DNA of 64,000 bases from Streptomyces tateyamensis. Its GTDB lineage: Bacteria > Actinomycetota > Actinomycetes > Streptomycetales > Streptomycetaceae. Both the position numbers and the translations under genes were made by a program. The notes beneath the pieces were generated by a model. It did no database searches and was not told the origin of the DNA. It saw only the letters and a program-made list of their open reading frames with translations. The stretch covers positions 1-64,000 of the forward strand of contig NZ_PYBW01000024.1 of assembly GCF_003205575.1 (NCBI RefSeq), read 5' to 3'. The first letter of the stretch is position 1; the number at the start of each line of letters is the position of its first letter. Positions 52,179 to 61,097 of this stretch are shown piece by piece.

Positions 52179-52619
52179 TCAGCGGCGGGCGCTGGCCAGG
52201 ACGACGAGGAACTGGCCGCCGCCCGCCTCGATGTCGGCGGTCACCGGCAGCCCCGGTACCAGTCGGGAGAACCGGTCCACCAGCCAGTCCGCCGCCTCCT
52301 GGGCGTCCTGCCGGGTCGGACAACGGCCCACGATCTCGCGGCCCGCCTTGCGCTCCAGCCTCCCGGCAACGGTGATCAGCGGTGCGGGTTCGACCACGTA
52401 CAGGCGCTCCGGCCAGGCGATGACCACCTTGACCGCGCCCTTGCGGCTGTTGCACCCGCGGTGCGCGAGGCGCTCGGCGACCTTCGCCTTGCGGTCGGCG
52501 GTCCGGCTGTCCACGCTGGGCCCCCGCAGGTCGTTCACCGACTTGTCGGGGTCGACCGGTTCGTCGCACACCCAGCATCGCCAGCCGTCACGCTCGGCCA
52601 CATCATCAAGGAGACTCAC
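52179..52619 (-). CDS. HNH-type zinc protein
   Basis: The 146-residue product has CWVCDEPVD (cysteines 15 and 18), SVDSRTADRKAKVAERLAHR near residue 35 and GCNSRKGAVKVVIAWPE near residue 55. This is the layout of a short HNH/zinc-finger domain widespread in streptomycetes. A longer unrelated tail (QDAQEAADWLVDRFSRL near residue 105) follows. A DNase role is possible but unproved, as the central His/Asn residues are only partly present. It is transcribed away from the MBL gene at 52938. Confidence 0.7.
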   Translation of the reverse strand: MSLLDDVAERDGWRCWVCDEPVDPDKSVNDLRGPSVDSRTADRKAKVAERLAHRGCNSRKGAVKVVIAWPERLYVVEPAPLITVAGRLERKAGREIVGRCPTRQDAQEAADWLVDRFSRLVPGLPVTADIEAGGGQFLVVLASARR

Positions 52620-52937
52620 CCGAGCAAACTAGCCTGCCCAGCCGCCACCCCGCGCACCAGGGCCTCAGCAGAGACCTCGCGGCACCGACACGTTCAGCGC
52701 CACCGGAAGGACCCACCGGTCATCGCCGGGAGCAGCACGGGGCCGCCCACGGCGGTGTCGGGGCAGCCGGCGCGGCCGAGATCGCCGAGCAGCGAGCAGC
52801 GGAGTCCGGCGGGGCGCTGACGGCGGATCAGGCAGAGGCGAACCCGGACGACCGGGCTCCACCCTCCGCCAAGGTAGCCGTGCGTCTAGAGTGGTTTAGG
52901 CGGACACGAACGATCCCGATCCGGAGGGAGATCGTCC
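52620..52937. other. Divergent gap without a gene
   Basis: No convincing gene is visible. A TAGAGT -10-like word at 52888-52893 may serve the MBL gene. A plus-strand frame across 52790-52870 reads like an acidic helical protein (ALTADQAEANPDDRAP) without start or family, and may be a decayed gene end. Confidence 0.35.
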
Positions 52938-53768
52938 ATGTCCGTCAACCGAGTGCGACCCGATGTCAGCGTCCTCAGTGACAGTCTCGAGGTGCCGGGG
53001 ATCGGCCACATTCCCGTCAATTCCTTCGTGCTCCGAGCGCAGCAACCCGTCGTCGTCGACACTGGCCTCGGGCTGCCCGACCGCAGCTTCCCGGACACGC
53101 TCGCCGGAGTCCTCGACCCGGCAGACGTGCGCTGGATCTGGCTCACCCACCCCGACCGGGACCACACCGGCGGCATCCATGCGCTCCTCGAAGCGGCACC
53201 GAAGGCGAAGGTGGTGACCACCTTCATCGCGGTCGGCATCATGTCCTGCGAGCGACCGCTCCCGCTGGACCGGGTCCATCTGCTCAATCCCGGTCAGTCA
53301 CTCGACGTCGGTGACCGCACGCTCACAGCGTTCCGGCCGCCCCTGTTCGACAATCCCGCTACCGTCGGGTTCTTCGACGACCTCACCGGCGTCTGCTTCA
53401 GCTCGGACTGCTTCGGCGCCCCGATGACCAGCGCGGACACGGCGGAGGAAGGGGACGTCAGCGCGATCCCGGTCGAAGAACTTCGGGCGGCGCAGTTGCT
53501 GTGGGCCAGCGTGGACAGTCCGTGGGTCGAGAACGTCGACCCGAAGCGGTTCCTCGACACCTTCCGCCTGCTGCGGGACCGCGAGCCCGAGCTCGTCCTG
53601 TCGACCCACCTGCCGGCTGCGGCCGGAATGACCGAGCGGATGATCGACACCCTTGGGTCCGCGGCGGGGATTTCACCCTTCGTGGGCCCCGACCAGGCGG
53701 CGCTGGCCCAGATGCTGGCCGCCTTCGAACCAACGGCAACAGCTGACCCGGACCTGCCCGTCACCTAG
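52938..53768 (+). CDS. MBL-fold hydrolase, ODP-like
   Basis: The 276-residue product is a metallo-beta-lactamase-fold protein: VVDTGLGLPDRSFP near residue 39, the metal motif THPDRDHTGGIHAL near residue 74, CFSSDCFGAP near residue 156 and LSTHLPAA near residue 225. The THPDRDH form, where HxHxDH has lost one histidine, resembles the oxygen-binding diiron (ODP) or glyoxalase-II-like group. There is no signal peptide. Substrate and metal type are open. Confidence 0.8.
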   Translation: MSVNRVRPDVSVLSDSLEVPGIGHIPVNSFVLRAQQPVVVDTGLGLPDRSFPDTLAGVLDPADVRWIWLTHPDRDHTGGIHALLEAAPKAKVVTTFIAVGIMSCERPLPLDRVHLLNPGQSLDVGDRTLTAFRPPLFDNPATVGFFDDLTGVCFSSDCFGAPMTSADTAEEGDVSAIPVEELRAAQLLWASVDSPWVENVDPKRFLDTFRLLRDREPELVLSTHLPAAAGMTERMIDTLGSAAGISPFVGPDQAALAQMLAAFEPTATADPDLPVT

Positions 53769-53810
53769 CACCCGGTCGGACCTCGCATCCGGCCGAGTTC
53801 TCGCGGGCGT

Positions 53811-54629
53811 TCACGAAACGGTCCGCGCCTCGGCAACGGCTTGCGTACAGAGCTGGTCGGCCGTGGCGCCGGAGTCGGATGGAGGGCTGAACTCGAGTTG
53901 CTGCGCCGTCCCGCCCGCGGTCCAGTCGACGACCACTCCCCCGTCTCCGTCCGAACGGCAGACGGCGGGAGCCCCGTTCACGGCCGTGCGCTGCGTCCCC
54001 GGGGTCCCCGGGGCGTCAGGCTCCGGTGCCGTCGGGTCGAGAGACTGGTACAGCATCCAGCGGGTCTGGCCCGAGGTGTCGCGGTAGAACCGGACGAGAG
54101 CCAACGAGCCGCGGCAGACGCCGGGCTGGGAGCGCGGACGTGCGGCGGAGCACAGTTCGCTGCCCTCCTCGGTCAGGCCCGGATCCCGCGGTCGCGGAGC
54201 CGTGGCCTCGGAGACGGTCTGCAGTGGCCGCCCGTGAGCGTCCGTCAGCGTCCGCATGCCGAGCGGGTGGGCGAGGTCACCCTCGATCCCGGTGAACTGC
54301 GCACAGCTGCCCCTGGGTCCTCCCTGTTCCTGCGGAGCGCTGCCCAGGTGGAAGTGGACGGCCACGGTGGCGGCGTGCTCCTCGGTCACCACGTCGACGG
54401 TGAGGCTGCCGAAGCAGTCCTCCGGAGTCCAGGCCGGATCGGGCACGCCGGTGAGGGTGAGGGTTCGCCCGTCGGCGGAGACGAGGACGGGCCCCTGGGC
54501 GTCCACGTTCCATTCCTTGATCCCCCCGAAGGCGATGGAGTACCCGACCCAGCCCACCAGTGCGCAGGCCACTGCCACGCCCAGTACGACCAGCGGCACC
54601 CGGCCCCTGCGCGACTCTGTTGCCCTCAT
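53811..54629 (-). CDS. Membrane-anchored unrecognised protein
   Basis: The 272-residue product has one N-terminal membrane segment (VPLVVLGVAVACALVGWVGY near residue 10) and a large outside domain with six cysteines and many polar residues (GPRGSCAQFTGIEG, RPRSQPGVCRGSLAL). It is probably a type II membrane protein or has an uncleaved signal. GGGGAGGG precedes ATG 54629. No family is recognised. It is transcribed toward the MBL gene end, so the two are convergent. Confidence 0.7.
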   Translation of the reverse strand: MRATESRRGRVPLVVLGVAVACALVGWVGYSIAFGGIKEWNVDAQGPVLVSADGRTLTLTGVPDPAWTPEDCFGSLTVDVVTEEHAATVAVHFHLGSAPQEQGGPRGSCAQFTGIEGDLAHPLGMRTLTDAHGRPLQTVSEATAPRPRDPGLTEEGSELCSAARPRSQPGVCRGSLALVRFYRDTSGQTRWMLYQSLDPTAPEPDAPGTPGTQRTAVNGAPAVCRSDGDGGVVVDWTAGGTAQQLEFSPPSDSGATADQLCTQAVAEARTVS

Positions 54630-54774
54630 GACCCTCCCCCTCGATGCGCGCCCTTGGACGCGGCCGGCCCCGCACCGGTTCCGCACGGCGCCGCCCGACC
54701 CTGCCCCGCCCCCGTCTCGTCCGACTTATCCGCCTCGTCCGACGACACCGCGCGGTGGGTACGTCCCCGGGACC

Positions 54775-55425
54775 CTACGAGAGGGCGTGGCGCTCCACGG
54801 GGGCCGGCTGGATCTGGGCCGCCGCCCCGGCGCAGATCAGCCGCAGGCCGAGCTCGAACCGCCCGTCCGTGCTCACCGCGGCCGCGGCGGCCACCGTACG
54901 GGGGAAGTCCCGGTGCACGGCCGCAGCCTCGGACGCGTCCGGTACGGCAGGCGCGGCGCCCTGCTCCTGCAAAACGAACCCCGTGACATGGCTGAGCAGC
55001 GCATCAGCGGCCACCGCCGCGGCCAGCCCCGGCACCCGGCCCTCGTCCAACGTCACCAGCAGGCGCTCCATCAGGTTCAGCGCACCGAAGCTGAGCACCT
55101 TGGGGCTGTCGGCGAGCATCGCCGCCCCGCCCGGGTGCGCCCGCAGGGTGTGCCGCAGCGCACCCAGCTGCGCCACGACCCGCTCCGCCCACCCGGCATC
55201 GCCGGGCAACGCGGCCAGCGCCGCCGCGCCCGCCCGGTATGCCTGCCAGGCCACCCGGTCGGCCATCAGCCGCAGCAGGACCGCCTTGTTCGGCACGTGG
55301 TAGTACAGGCTGCCCGCGTGGACGTCCAGGCGCGCGGCCACCCGCCGCATCGACAGCCCCGGGTAGCCGGCCTCCGCGTAGACGGCCATCCCGGCATCGA
55401 CGATCCGATCCACCGTCAGTTTCAC
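54775..55425 (-). CDS. TetR family regulator
   Basis: The 216-residue product has the TetR winged helix near residues 5-48 (AEAGYPGLSMRRVAARLDVH and AGSLYYHVPNKAVLLRLMAD) and a C-terminal domain of the TetR_C type (about 80-205). It is divergent from the rhomboid-like gene at 55528, with an imperfect palindrome TGTTCCAACAGTGTTTGAAA near 55442-55461 between. It likely represses itself and the rhomboid-like gene. The ligand is unknown. Confidence 0.85.
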   Translation of the reverse strand: MKLTVDRIVDAGMAVYAEAGYPGLSMRRVAARLDVHAGSLYYHVPNKAVLLRLMADRVAWQAYRAGAAALAALPGDAGWAERVVAQLGALRHTLRAHPGGAAMLADSPKVLSFGALNLMERLLVTLDEGRVPGLAAAVAADALLSHVTGFVLQEQGAAPAVPDASEAAAVHRDFPRTVAAAAAVSTDGRFELGLRLICAGAAAQIQPAPVERHALS

Positions 55426-55527
55426 GGCCCTACCCTACTCCTGTGTTCCAACAGTGTTTGAAAACAGCGGCCGCCGCGCTAGGGTCATGATCATCGGAAT
55501 CTGTCCGCTCGAAGGGGGGTGGTAGCG

Positions 55528-56331
55528 GTGGACGCCCTGGTGTTCAACGCGACCACAGCAGCACTGATGGTCTTCATGTTCAAAGCGGGCGCGGCCCTGA
55601 CCGGCCCCGATCCGCTGCGCCGGCGCCGGATCCCGTGGGCCGCGGTCGCGCTCACCGCCGTCGCGGTCGGCGCGGTGGTCCTGCAGCTGTGCTGGTCCGG
55701 CGCGATGGCGGCGCTGGACGCCGACCCGGCCAGGCAAGGCTGGTGGCGGACCGTCACCTCCGTCTTCATGCAGAACGGCGGCCTGGGCGGCGGCGGCTGG
55801 AACCTGGCCACCTTGGCCGTCATGGCAGCCTTCGCCCAGTGGTTCTGGGGCGGACCGGCGATGCTCGCCCTCTTCCTCACCGGCATCCTGCTCCCCGAGC
55901 GGATCGACGCCCTGCTCGGCCAGACCTCCCGCAGCACCGACCCGCGCAACTTCGCCGGCAGCTCCGGCGCCACCTACTTCCTCGGTGCCACCCTGGCCGC
56001 CGCGCTCCTCCTGCACGGCCGGCACCACGAGGACGGCGGGCAGGGCCGTTCGGGTCAGCGCCAGGACCAGCTGCTCGCGCTCGGGGTGCCGGCGTTCGGC
56101 CTGATCCTGTGGTTCGCGCAGGCCAACGGCCACGGTCTGGTCAGCGCATACGGCTTCGCGGTCGGCGTCCTCGCCTGGTTCGCGCTGCGCCACCGCCTCC
56201 AGCCCGAACGCTCGTTGCGCCGGCCCGCCACGACCACCACGGCTGCTGCGGCTGCTACGGCTGCCGCAGGACAGGCCACCGAGCACCCGCCGACCGGACC
56301 CGCCACCAACCCGGCGCGACAGGGTGGGTGA
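55528..56331 (+). CDS. Rhomboid-like membrane protein
   Basis: The 267-residue product has six hydrophobic segments. Segment 4 contains AGSSGATYFLG, whose GxSG places the serine protease nucleophile at S146. Segment 6 begins with HGLVSAYGFAVG, in which H202 fits the rhomboid histidine. WWRTVTSVFMQNGG near residue 70 corresponds to the L1 loop. It probably cleaves membrane proteins inside the bilayer. The tail (about 230-267) is a low-complexity Thr/Ala stretch. GTG 55528 has GAAGGGGGG at the right distance. Confidence 0.7.
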   Translation: MDALVFNATTAALMVFMFKAGAALTGPDPLRRRRIPWAAVALTAVAVGAVVLQLCWSGAMAALDADPARQGWWRTVTSVFMQNGGLGGGGWNLATLAVMAAFAQWFWGGPAMLALFLTGILLPERIDALLGQTSRSTDPRNFAGSSGATYFLGATLAAALLLHGRHHEDGGQGRSGQRQDQLLALGVPAFGLILWFAQANGHGLVSAYGFAVGVLAWFALRHRLQPERSLRRPATTTTAAAAATAAAGQATEHPPTGPATNPARQGG

Positions 56332-56389
56332 GCACGCACCGTCGGACCAACACCCGGATCAGCACTGAGGTCGACGGACGGGGGCAGGG

Positions 56390-57283
56390 GTGGAACTGCG
56401 CGACATCGAGATCTTTCTGACGTTGGCGAAGGAGCTTCATTTCGGCAGGACCGCCGACCTCCTCCACGTCTCCCCGGCGCGGGTGAGCCAGGCGATCAAG
56501 AAGCAGGAACGCCGGATCGGCGCCGAACTGTTCGAGCGCACCAGCCGCGCCGTTCGGATGACACCGATCGGTGAGCAACTCCGCACGGACCTCCTGCCGC
56601 TCTACCAAGGGCTGCAGGAGGGTCTGGAGCGGGCCCGGATGGCGGCGCAGGGAAAGGTCGGCGTGCTGCGGGTGGGCATGATCCCCAGCAACGCCCACGA
56701 CCTGCGCCCCTTCTGGGACACCTTCCGCTCCCGCCGCCCCCAGTGGGGACTGCAGATCCGCCACAACCCCTTCATCAACGCGTTCGACCCGTTGCGGTCC
56801 GGGCAGATAGACGCCCTGGTCTCGTGGCTGCCCGTCGAAGAGCCCGACCTCTCGGTCGGGCCGGTCCTGTTCACCGAGTCCCGCGTGGTGGTCGTGGCAC
56901 CCGATCACGACCTGGCCCAGCGCGCATCGGTCTCCCTCGAGGTTCTCGGTGACTTCGGTGTCATCGGGCCGGCCTCGCCGCTGCCCGACTACTGGGAGGA
57001 CGCCTTCACACCGTTCCAGACCCCCAGCAGACGCCCGATCGAGCGCCGTTCGCAGATCGGGGCCCACCTGGAGGACATCTTCACCAATGTCGGAGCCGGC
57101 GAAGCCGTCCACACCCTGGGCTTCCATGTCACCCGGTACCACGCACGCCCCGACATCGCCTACCTGCCCGTGCACGACGCCAGGCCGCTGAGCTGGGGAC
57201 TCGTCTGGCGCTCCGACGCCGAGACCGAGCCCGTGCGCGCCCTCGCCAAGGTCATCCGCGACCTTGGCACCCCGGCCCTCTGA
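56390..57283 (+). CDS. LysR family regulator
   Basis: The 297-residue product is a normal-length LysR protein: winged helix ELHFGRTADLLHVSPARVSQ near residue 15, and an effector domain (about 90-290) with LRVGMIPSNAHDLRPFW near residue 92. No adjacent gene is divergent from it, so its target is unclear; the rhomboid-like gene upstream runs the same way. GTG at 56390 is the only start matching the family N-terminus. Confidence 0.85.
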   Translation: MELRDIEIFLTLAKELHFGRTADLLHVSPARVSQAIKKQERRIGAELFERTSRAVRMTPIGEQLRTDLLPLYQGLQEGLERARMAAQGKVGVLRVGMIPSNAHDLRPFWDTFRSRRPQWGLQIRHNPFINAFDPLRSGQIDALVSWLPVEEPDLSVGPVLFTESRVVVVAPDHDLAQRASVSLEVLGDFGVIGPASPLPDYWEDAFTPFQTPSRRPIERRSQIGAHLEDIFTNVGAGEAVHTLGFHVTRYHARPDIAYLPVHDARPLSWGLVWRSDAETEPVRALAKVIRDLGTPAL

Positions 57284-57513
57284 GGCGATCAGCGTGATGG
57301 TGGAGAGACCAGCGCCGTCTCCCGTCGTGAGCTGGGCCGATCCCCCGCAGACCGTCAACCCCACGGTTAACGGCCGTTGCGCCGATCGCCGTTGTTCCCC
57401 GGGCCGCCGCACTCGAAGCTTGATCCATCCCGAGAGCAAGGGATCGAGCACGAAGCGGAACGCACGATGACCCCTGTGCCCTCCGCGATGAAGAGTCTGA
57501 AGGAGTGCCCACC

Positions 57514-58620
57514 ATGTCCATCACCCTTACCGACCGGGACCGTCCGGAGCTGCAGAAGGCCCTTGGGGCGATCGTCGATTCGGGCTTCGCCGGGGTACAA
57601 CTGCGCGTGAACGACGAACGGGGCGAGTGGGTCGGCAGCGCCGGGGTGCGCAAGCTGGGCGAAGACGACAAGCCACCGACCGACGGCCGGTTCCGGATCG
57701 GCAGCAGCACCAAGACCTTCACCGCGACCGCGGTGCTGCAACTGGTGGCCGAGGGCAGGATCGGGCTGGACAGCCCGGCCGACGACTACCTGACCCGGTT
57801 CGACCTGGACCGGCGGATCACGGTGCGGATGCTGCTGCAGCACACCAGCGGGCTGTTCAACTACACCGGCGAGTACTACGAGGACGGGACGGTCGCGCCG
57901 GGAATCCCCTGGCAGGGCCAGGAGTACGTGGACCGCCGGTTCCACACCTACCGGCCGGAGGAACTCGTGCGGCTGGCGCTCTCCAAGCCGGCCCGGTTCG
58001 AGCCGGGAACGGACTGGAGCTACTCCAACACCAACTACGTCCTCGCCCGGCTGCTGGTCGAGGACGTCACCGGCCGCCCGTTCGCCGAGGAGATGCAGCG
58101 CCTGGTCCTGCAGCCGCTGGGACTTACGGCCACCGTGGTACCGGACGCCTCGCCGGAGATCCCCGAGCCGCACGCCCACGCCTACTACCGGTACGAGCAC
58201 GACGGCCAGTGGAAGCTGGTCGACGTCACCCGCTCCAACGCCTCCTGGATCTCCGCCGCCGGTGACATGATCTCGACCACCGAGGACCTCCACACGTACT
58301 TCTCCGCCCTGATGACCGGCAAGCTCCTCCCGGACTCGCTGCTGGTCGAAATGCGCACGCCGCACCCCGAACTCGGCTACGGCCTGGGCCTGTTCGTGGA
58401 GGAGACGGCGGGCGGCACCCTCGTCCACCACAACGGCGGCTTCTGGGGGTGGGCGACCCTGATGTACAGCACGCCCGACGGCAGCAGGACCCTGACCGCC
58501 TCACTCACCACCGGGGACGCCGAACTCGACTTCGCCGCAACGGCCGAGATGTTCCAGAAGGCGCAACAGCGGCTCCTCAAGGAGGTGTTCCGCCAGGAGC
58601 CGGCCGAGCCGGCTCAGTAG
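57514..58620 (+). CDS. Class C beta-lactamase-like serine hydrolase
   Basis: The 368-residue product has SSTK at residues 64-67 (the SxxK nucleophile and base), the YSN motif in WSYSNTNYVLARLLVED near residue 168, and HNGGFWGW near residue 308 as the third element. It lacks a signal peptide, so it is cytoplasmic or exported by another route. Related proteins act as carboxypeptidases, esterases or lactamases. AAGGAG eight bases before ATG 57514 decides the start. Confidence 0.85.
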   Translation: MSITLTDRDRPELQKALGAIVDSGFAGVQLRVNDERGEWVGSAGVRKLGEDDKPPTDGRFRIGSSTKTFTATAVLQLVAEGRIGLDSPADDYLTRFDLDRRITVRMLLQHTSGLFNYTGEYYEDGTVAPGIPWQGQEYVDRRFHTYRPEELVRLALSKPARFEPGTDWSYSNTNYVLARLLVEDVTGRPFAEEMQRLVLQPLGLTATVVPDASPEIPEPHAHAYYRYEHDGQWKLVDVTRSNASWISAAGDMISTTEDLHTYFSALMTGKLLPDSLLVEMRTPHPELGYGLGLFVEETAGGTLVHHNGGFWGWATLMYSTPDGSRTLTASLTTGDAELDFAATAEMFQKAQQRLLKEVFRQEPAEPAQ

Positions 58621-58745
58621 CCAGTACCCAGGCTCAGCCGGCATCCAGGCGTAGCCTCGTCGAGGCAGGTGTGGGCCCTGACCGCCCGCCGGCCTGGACG
58701 GAATCGTCCCGGCGATACCGCCCAGGCGCCGTGAAGCTCTTGTGA

Positions 58746-59092
58746 ATCTCCCGCTGTGACCGCGAACAGCTCCAGCAGGAGGCCCGGATCTCCCTCAGTG
58801 AACTGGGCCGCCGGGTCAACCTCAGTCCGTCAGCCACCACCGAGCGGGTACGGAACCTGGAGTCGCTGGGCGTCATCACCGGTTACCACGCCGCCGTGGA
58901 CCTGGCCAAGGTCGGCTACCCGGTGCTCGCCGTCGTCCGGCTCAAGTACCCCGGCAACCGCCACCAGCCGCTGCACCAAGTGCTCGCCGAGGCCGCAAGA
59001 TCCTGGAGTGCCTGCGCACCACCGGAGACGACTGCTACACCCTCAAGTGCTACACCCTCAAGGTCGCCGCACCGTCCGATCCGCCGGCCTGA
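58746..59092 (+). pseudogene. AsnC/Lrp relic with frameshift
   Basis: Frame 1 encodes ARISLSELGRRVNLSPSATT and the following recognition helix, then VDLAKVGYPVLAVVRLKYPG near 58900-58945, an AsnC winged helix and effector start. A frameshift near 58999 moves the family sequence to another frame (LECLRTTGDDCYTLK), which then ends at TGA 59090-59092. No start codon is present, as TGA lies just upstream at 58743. It is a dead gene. The tandem duplication at 59033 adds five codons. Confidence 0.8.
59033..59062 (+). repeat. 15-bp tandem duplication in the AsnC relic
   Basis: TGCTACACCCTCAAG occurs twice without a break (59033-59047 and 59048-59062). Duplicating the CYTLK codons in a conserved AsnC position, it looks like a slippage event in the decayed gene. 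Confidence 0.9.
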
Positions 59093-59477
59093 CCGGCTCT
59101 CAATTCGCCTGACAGCAAACCGATTACGGGAGTGCGCTTCCGGCTGTCGTCAGCTGGCGCTGTCCACGGAGCCGGCGATGCCCTTCAGCGCGTCGCCGAA
59201 GTCCGTGGTGTCGCTGGCCGGCGGCGGGGTGACGGTGATCGCTGCGGTGCCGTAGTCGGAGCAGTCGGCCGTCACGTCGAATGTTCACGAACTTTCCGGA
59301 CCGCACGCTACACCCGACCTACGACCGCGAACGAGCCGGTATCGGTCCCGTTGCCGGGACTGGTACCGGCCCTGACGGCGGCAGCGCCACGCTGCCGCCC
59401 CCTGAGAACCACCGGCCAGATGCGCGGGCCGGCGAATCGCCGGCCCGCTCGGGAAACCGGCCCGCGTCGTGTCCGAG
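59093..59477. other. Gap with a secreted-protein relic
   Basis: Besides the minus-strand tail at 59150-59281, described separately, nothing coding is visible. Between 59300 and 59470 the sequence has no clear signal. The gap separates two relics from the monooxygenase-like gene. Confidence 0.5.
59150..59281 (-). pseudogene. C-terminal relic of a secreted or lipoprotein
   Basis: A 43-codon minus-strand frame encodes FDVTADCSDYGTAAITVTPP, then SDTTDFGDALKGIAGS, ending in TGA at 59150-59152. A TGA lies upstream with no start. The beta-rich, Thr-rich style is that of an exported protein tail. The rest of the gene is gone. Confidence 0.4.
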
Positions 59478-60086
59478 TCAGTCGCGGCGGTCGAGGAGGA
59501 CCACCTCGAACTCCTCCAGCGCGATGAGGTTCATCGAGGTTTCCGCTACCGCCTTCGCCCGGCTGGCGGCCTGGGCGCTGCGGGAGGCGACCAGCGCCTC
59601 ACGGGTGGCCCACAACGTGCCGACCGAGCCGAGTCCGGTGCGACGGTCCGCGAGGAGTGCGGCTCCGGCGAAGCCCGGCGTCGCCTGGAAGGCGGGCACG
59701 GCGGCGGACCGGAACTGCTCGGCCATCTTGTCGAGGTTCTCCAGTGGGAGCTGGAAGCGCCCCAGCCGGAATCCGCCTCCCGCCTCGACCTGAGGGCTCG
59801 GCGTGAAGGCCAGCGCCTCCGTGGTCATCACGGACTGCGACGATGCGAAGGGCGCCAGCAGCTCGGCCCGACGCTGCTGCAGGTGTTCGTTGCTGGCCTG
59901 GGCCTGTTCGAGGCTCTCCCACCAACTGCCCATGATGATCTTGCCGACCTCGCGGTCGGCGAAGAGTCCGTATCCCTGGTAGCCGGGCTCGCCGGAGAGC
60001 AGCTTGACGGCCTCCACCAGCAACCCGTCCAGGGCCTGGTCGATCCTTTGCGGATCGCCTGTCACATAAGCCGTACGTACGTACAT
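59478..60086 (-). CDS. Tandem ABM-like (dimeric alpha/beta barrel) protein
   Basis: The 202-residue product contains two ABM-like halves. The first (about 1-95) has EPGYQGYGLFADREVGKIIM and WWESLEQAQASNE. The second (about 105-200) has TPGFAGAALLADRRTGLGSV and LWATREALVASRSAQ. Such dimeric alpha/beta barrel proteins include small monooxygenases and heme-handling proteins. The duplicated form gives the pseudo-dimer in one chain. No catalytic residue can be named, and substrate is unknown. Confidence 0.7.
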   Translation of the reverse strand: MYVRTAYVTGDPQRIDQALDGLLVEAVKLLSGEPGYQGYGLFADREVGKIIMGSWWESLEQAQASNEHLQQRRAELLAPFASSQSVMTTEALAFTPSPQVEAGGGFRLGRFQLPLENLDKMAEQFRSAAVPAFQATPGFAGAALLADRRTGLGSVGTLWATREALVASRSAQAASRAKAVAETSMNLIALEEFEVVLLDRRD

Positions 60087-60302
60087 GAACGGCCCCCATT
60101 CCTGTCTCGCCTACCCCCTGCTTACGACGCTCCTCCGGCGGATTGGCCGTCGCAAGTCGGAGATGGGGGCCGGAACCTGAACCGCAACCGGAGGGAGACA
60201 GGGCGGCGTGCCCAGCCGCGGAGCCCTGAGACGGCCACGACCTCGCCCGGGCTGTCGAAGATCACGACCGCTTCCGGCAGGACCACGGGCTTGGCCTCCC
60301 CC

Positions 60303-61097
60303 TCACCCCCGGGGCGGCCGCGGCAGGAAGCTGCTGGTGCGGGCCACGTAGGCGTCCCAGCCCGGCTTGGCGGCGCTCAGTTGGCGCTCCAGCAGGGGCC
60401 GGCCGCTGCCGAAGGCGAGCAGGTAGGTCATCAGCACCGGGCTCAGCACGAACGCCCAGCCGATCGGGCGGGCGGCGGCCAGCAGGAAGAGGGCCCACCA
60501 GACGCAGGTGTCGCCGAAGTAGTTGGGGTGGCGGGTCCAGGACCACAGGCCGCGGTCCATCACCTGGCCGCGGTTGGCGGGGTCGGCCTTGAAGCGGGCC
60601 AACTGCCAGTCGCCGACCGTCTCGAAGAACATGCCGAGGGTCCACAGGGCGACCGCGGCCCAGGCCAGCGGGCCGAGCGGGGCGGTGAGGTACTGGGCGG
60701 CCTGGACCGGTAGCGAGACGAACCAGACGAGCGCGGCCTGCAGCAGGTAGACCATCCGGAGGGCGTAGGCCGCGCGCCGCTCGGGCGGGGCCTTGGCCAG
60801 CAGCCGGGCGTAGCGCGGGTCCTCGCCATGGCCGCGAGAGCGCCACCAGATGTGGGCCGCCAGCCGCAGGCCCCACACCGTGACCAGGAGGGTGGCCAGC
60901 AGGCGGCGCGCCGGGTCGCCGTGGCCGGCCGAGAGCAGGTAGCCGGTCCAGGCGACGGCGGTGAAGCCCAGCCCCCAGGCCACGTCGACACCGCGGTGCC
61001 GGCCGGTGCGCAGGCCGACCGCGAAGGCGGCGAGCAGGACGAGCAGTGCCGCGCCGGCTGTGGCGGCGAGGTTGACGGCGAAGGCGGTGGCGTTCAC
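60303..61097 (-). CDS. DUF1295 (steroid 5-alpha-reductase-like) membrane enzyme
   Basis: The 264-residue product has six or seven membrane segments and the DUF1295 end block DRGLWSWTRHPNYFGDTCVW near residue 176. The family includes steroid reductase-like and isoprenylcysteine-methyltransferase-like enzymes that act on lipids in the membrane. Its GTG overlaps the stop of the preceding methyltransferase (GTGA), so they are translated together. It probably modifies the fatty acyl chains made by the two CFA-like enzymes upstream. Confidence 0.8.
   Translation of the reverse strand: MNATAFAVNLAATAGAALLVLLAAFAVGLRTGRHRGVDVAWGLGFTAVAWTGYLLSAGHGDPARRLLATLLVTVWGLRLAAHIWWRSRGHGEDPRYARLLAKAPPERRAAYALRMVYLLQAALVWFVSLPVQAAQYLTAPLGPLAWAAVALWTLGMFFETVGDWQLARFKADPANRGQVMDRGLWSWTRHPNYFGDTCVWWALFLLAAARPIGWAFVLSPVLMTYLLAFGSGRPLLERQLSAAKPGWDAYVARTSSFLPRPPRG

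Noticed and set aside
60190..60302. Minus-strand fragment reading VVLPEAVVIFDSPGEVVAVS
   Set aside because: It looks protein-like but has no start, no family and lies after the stop of the DUF1295 gene; evidence is too thin for a feature.
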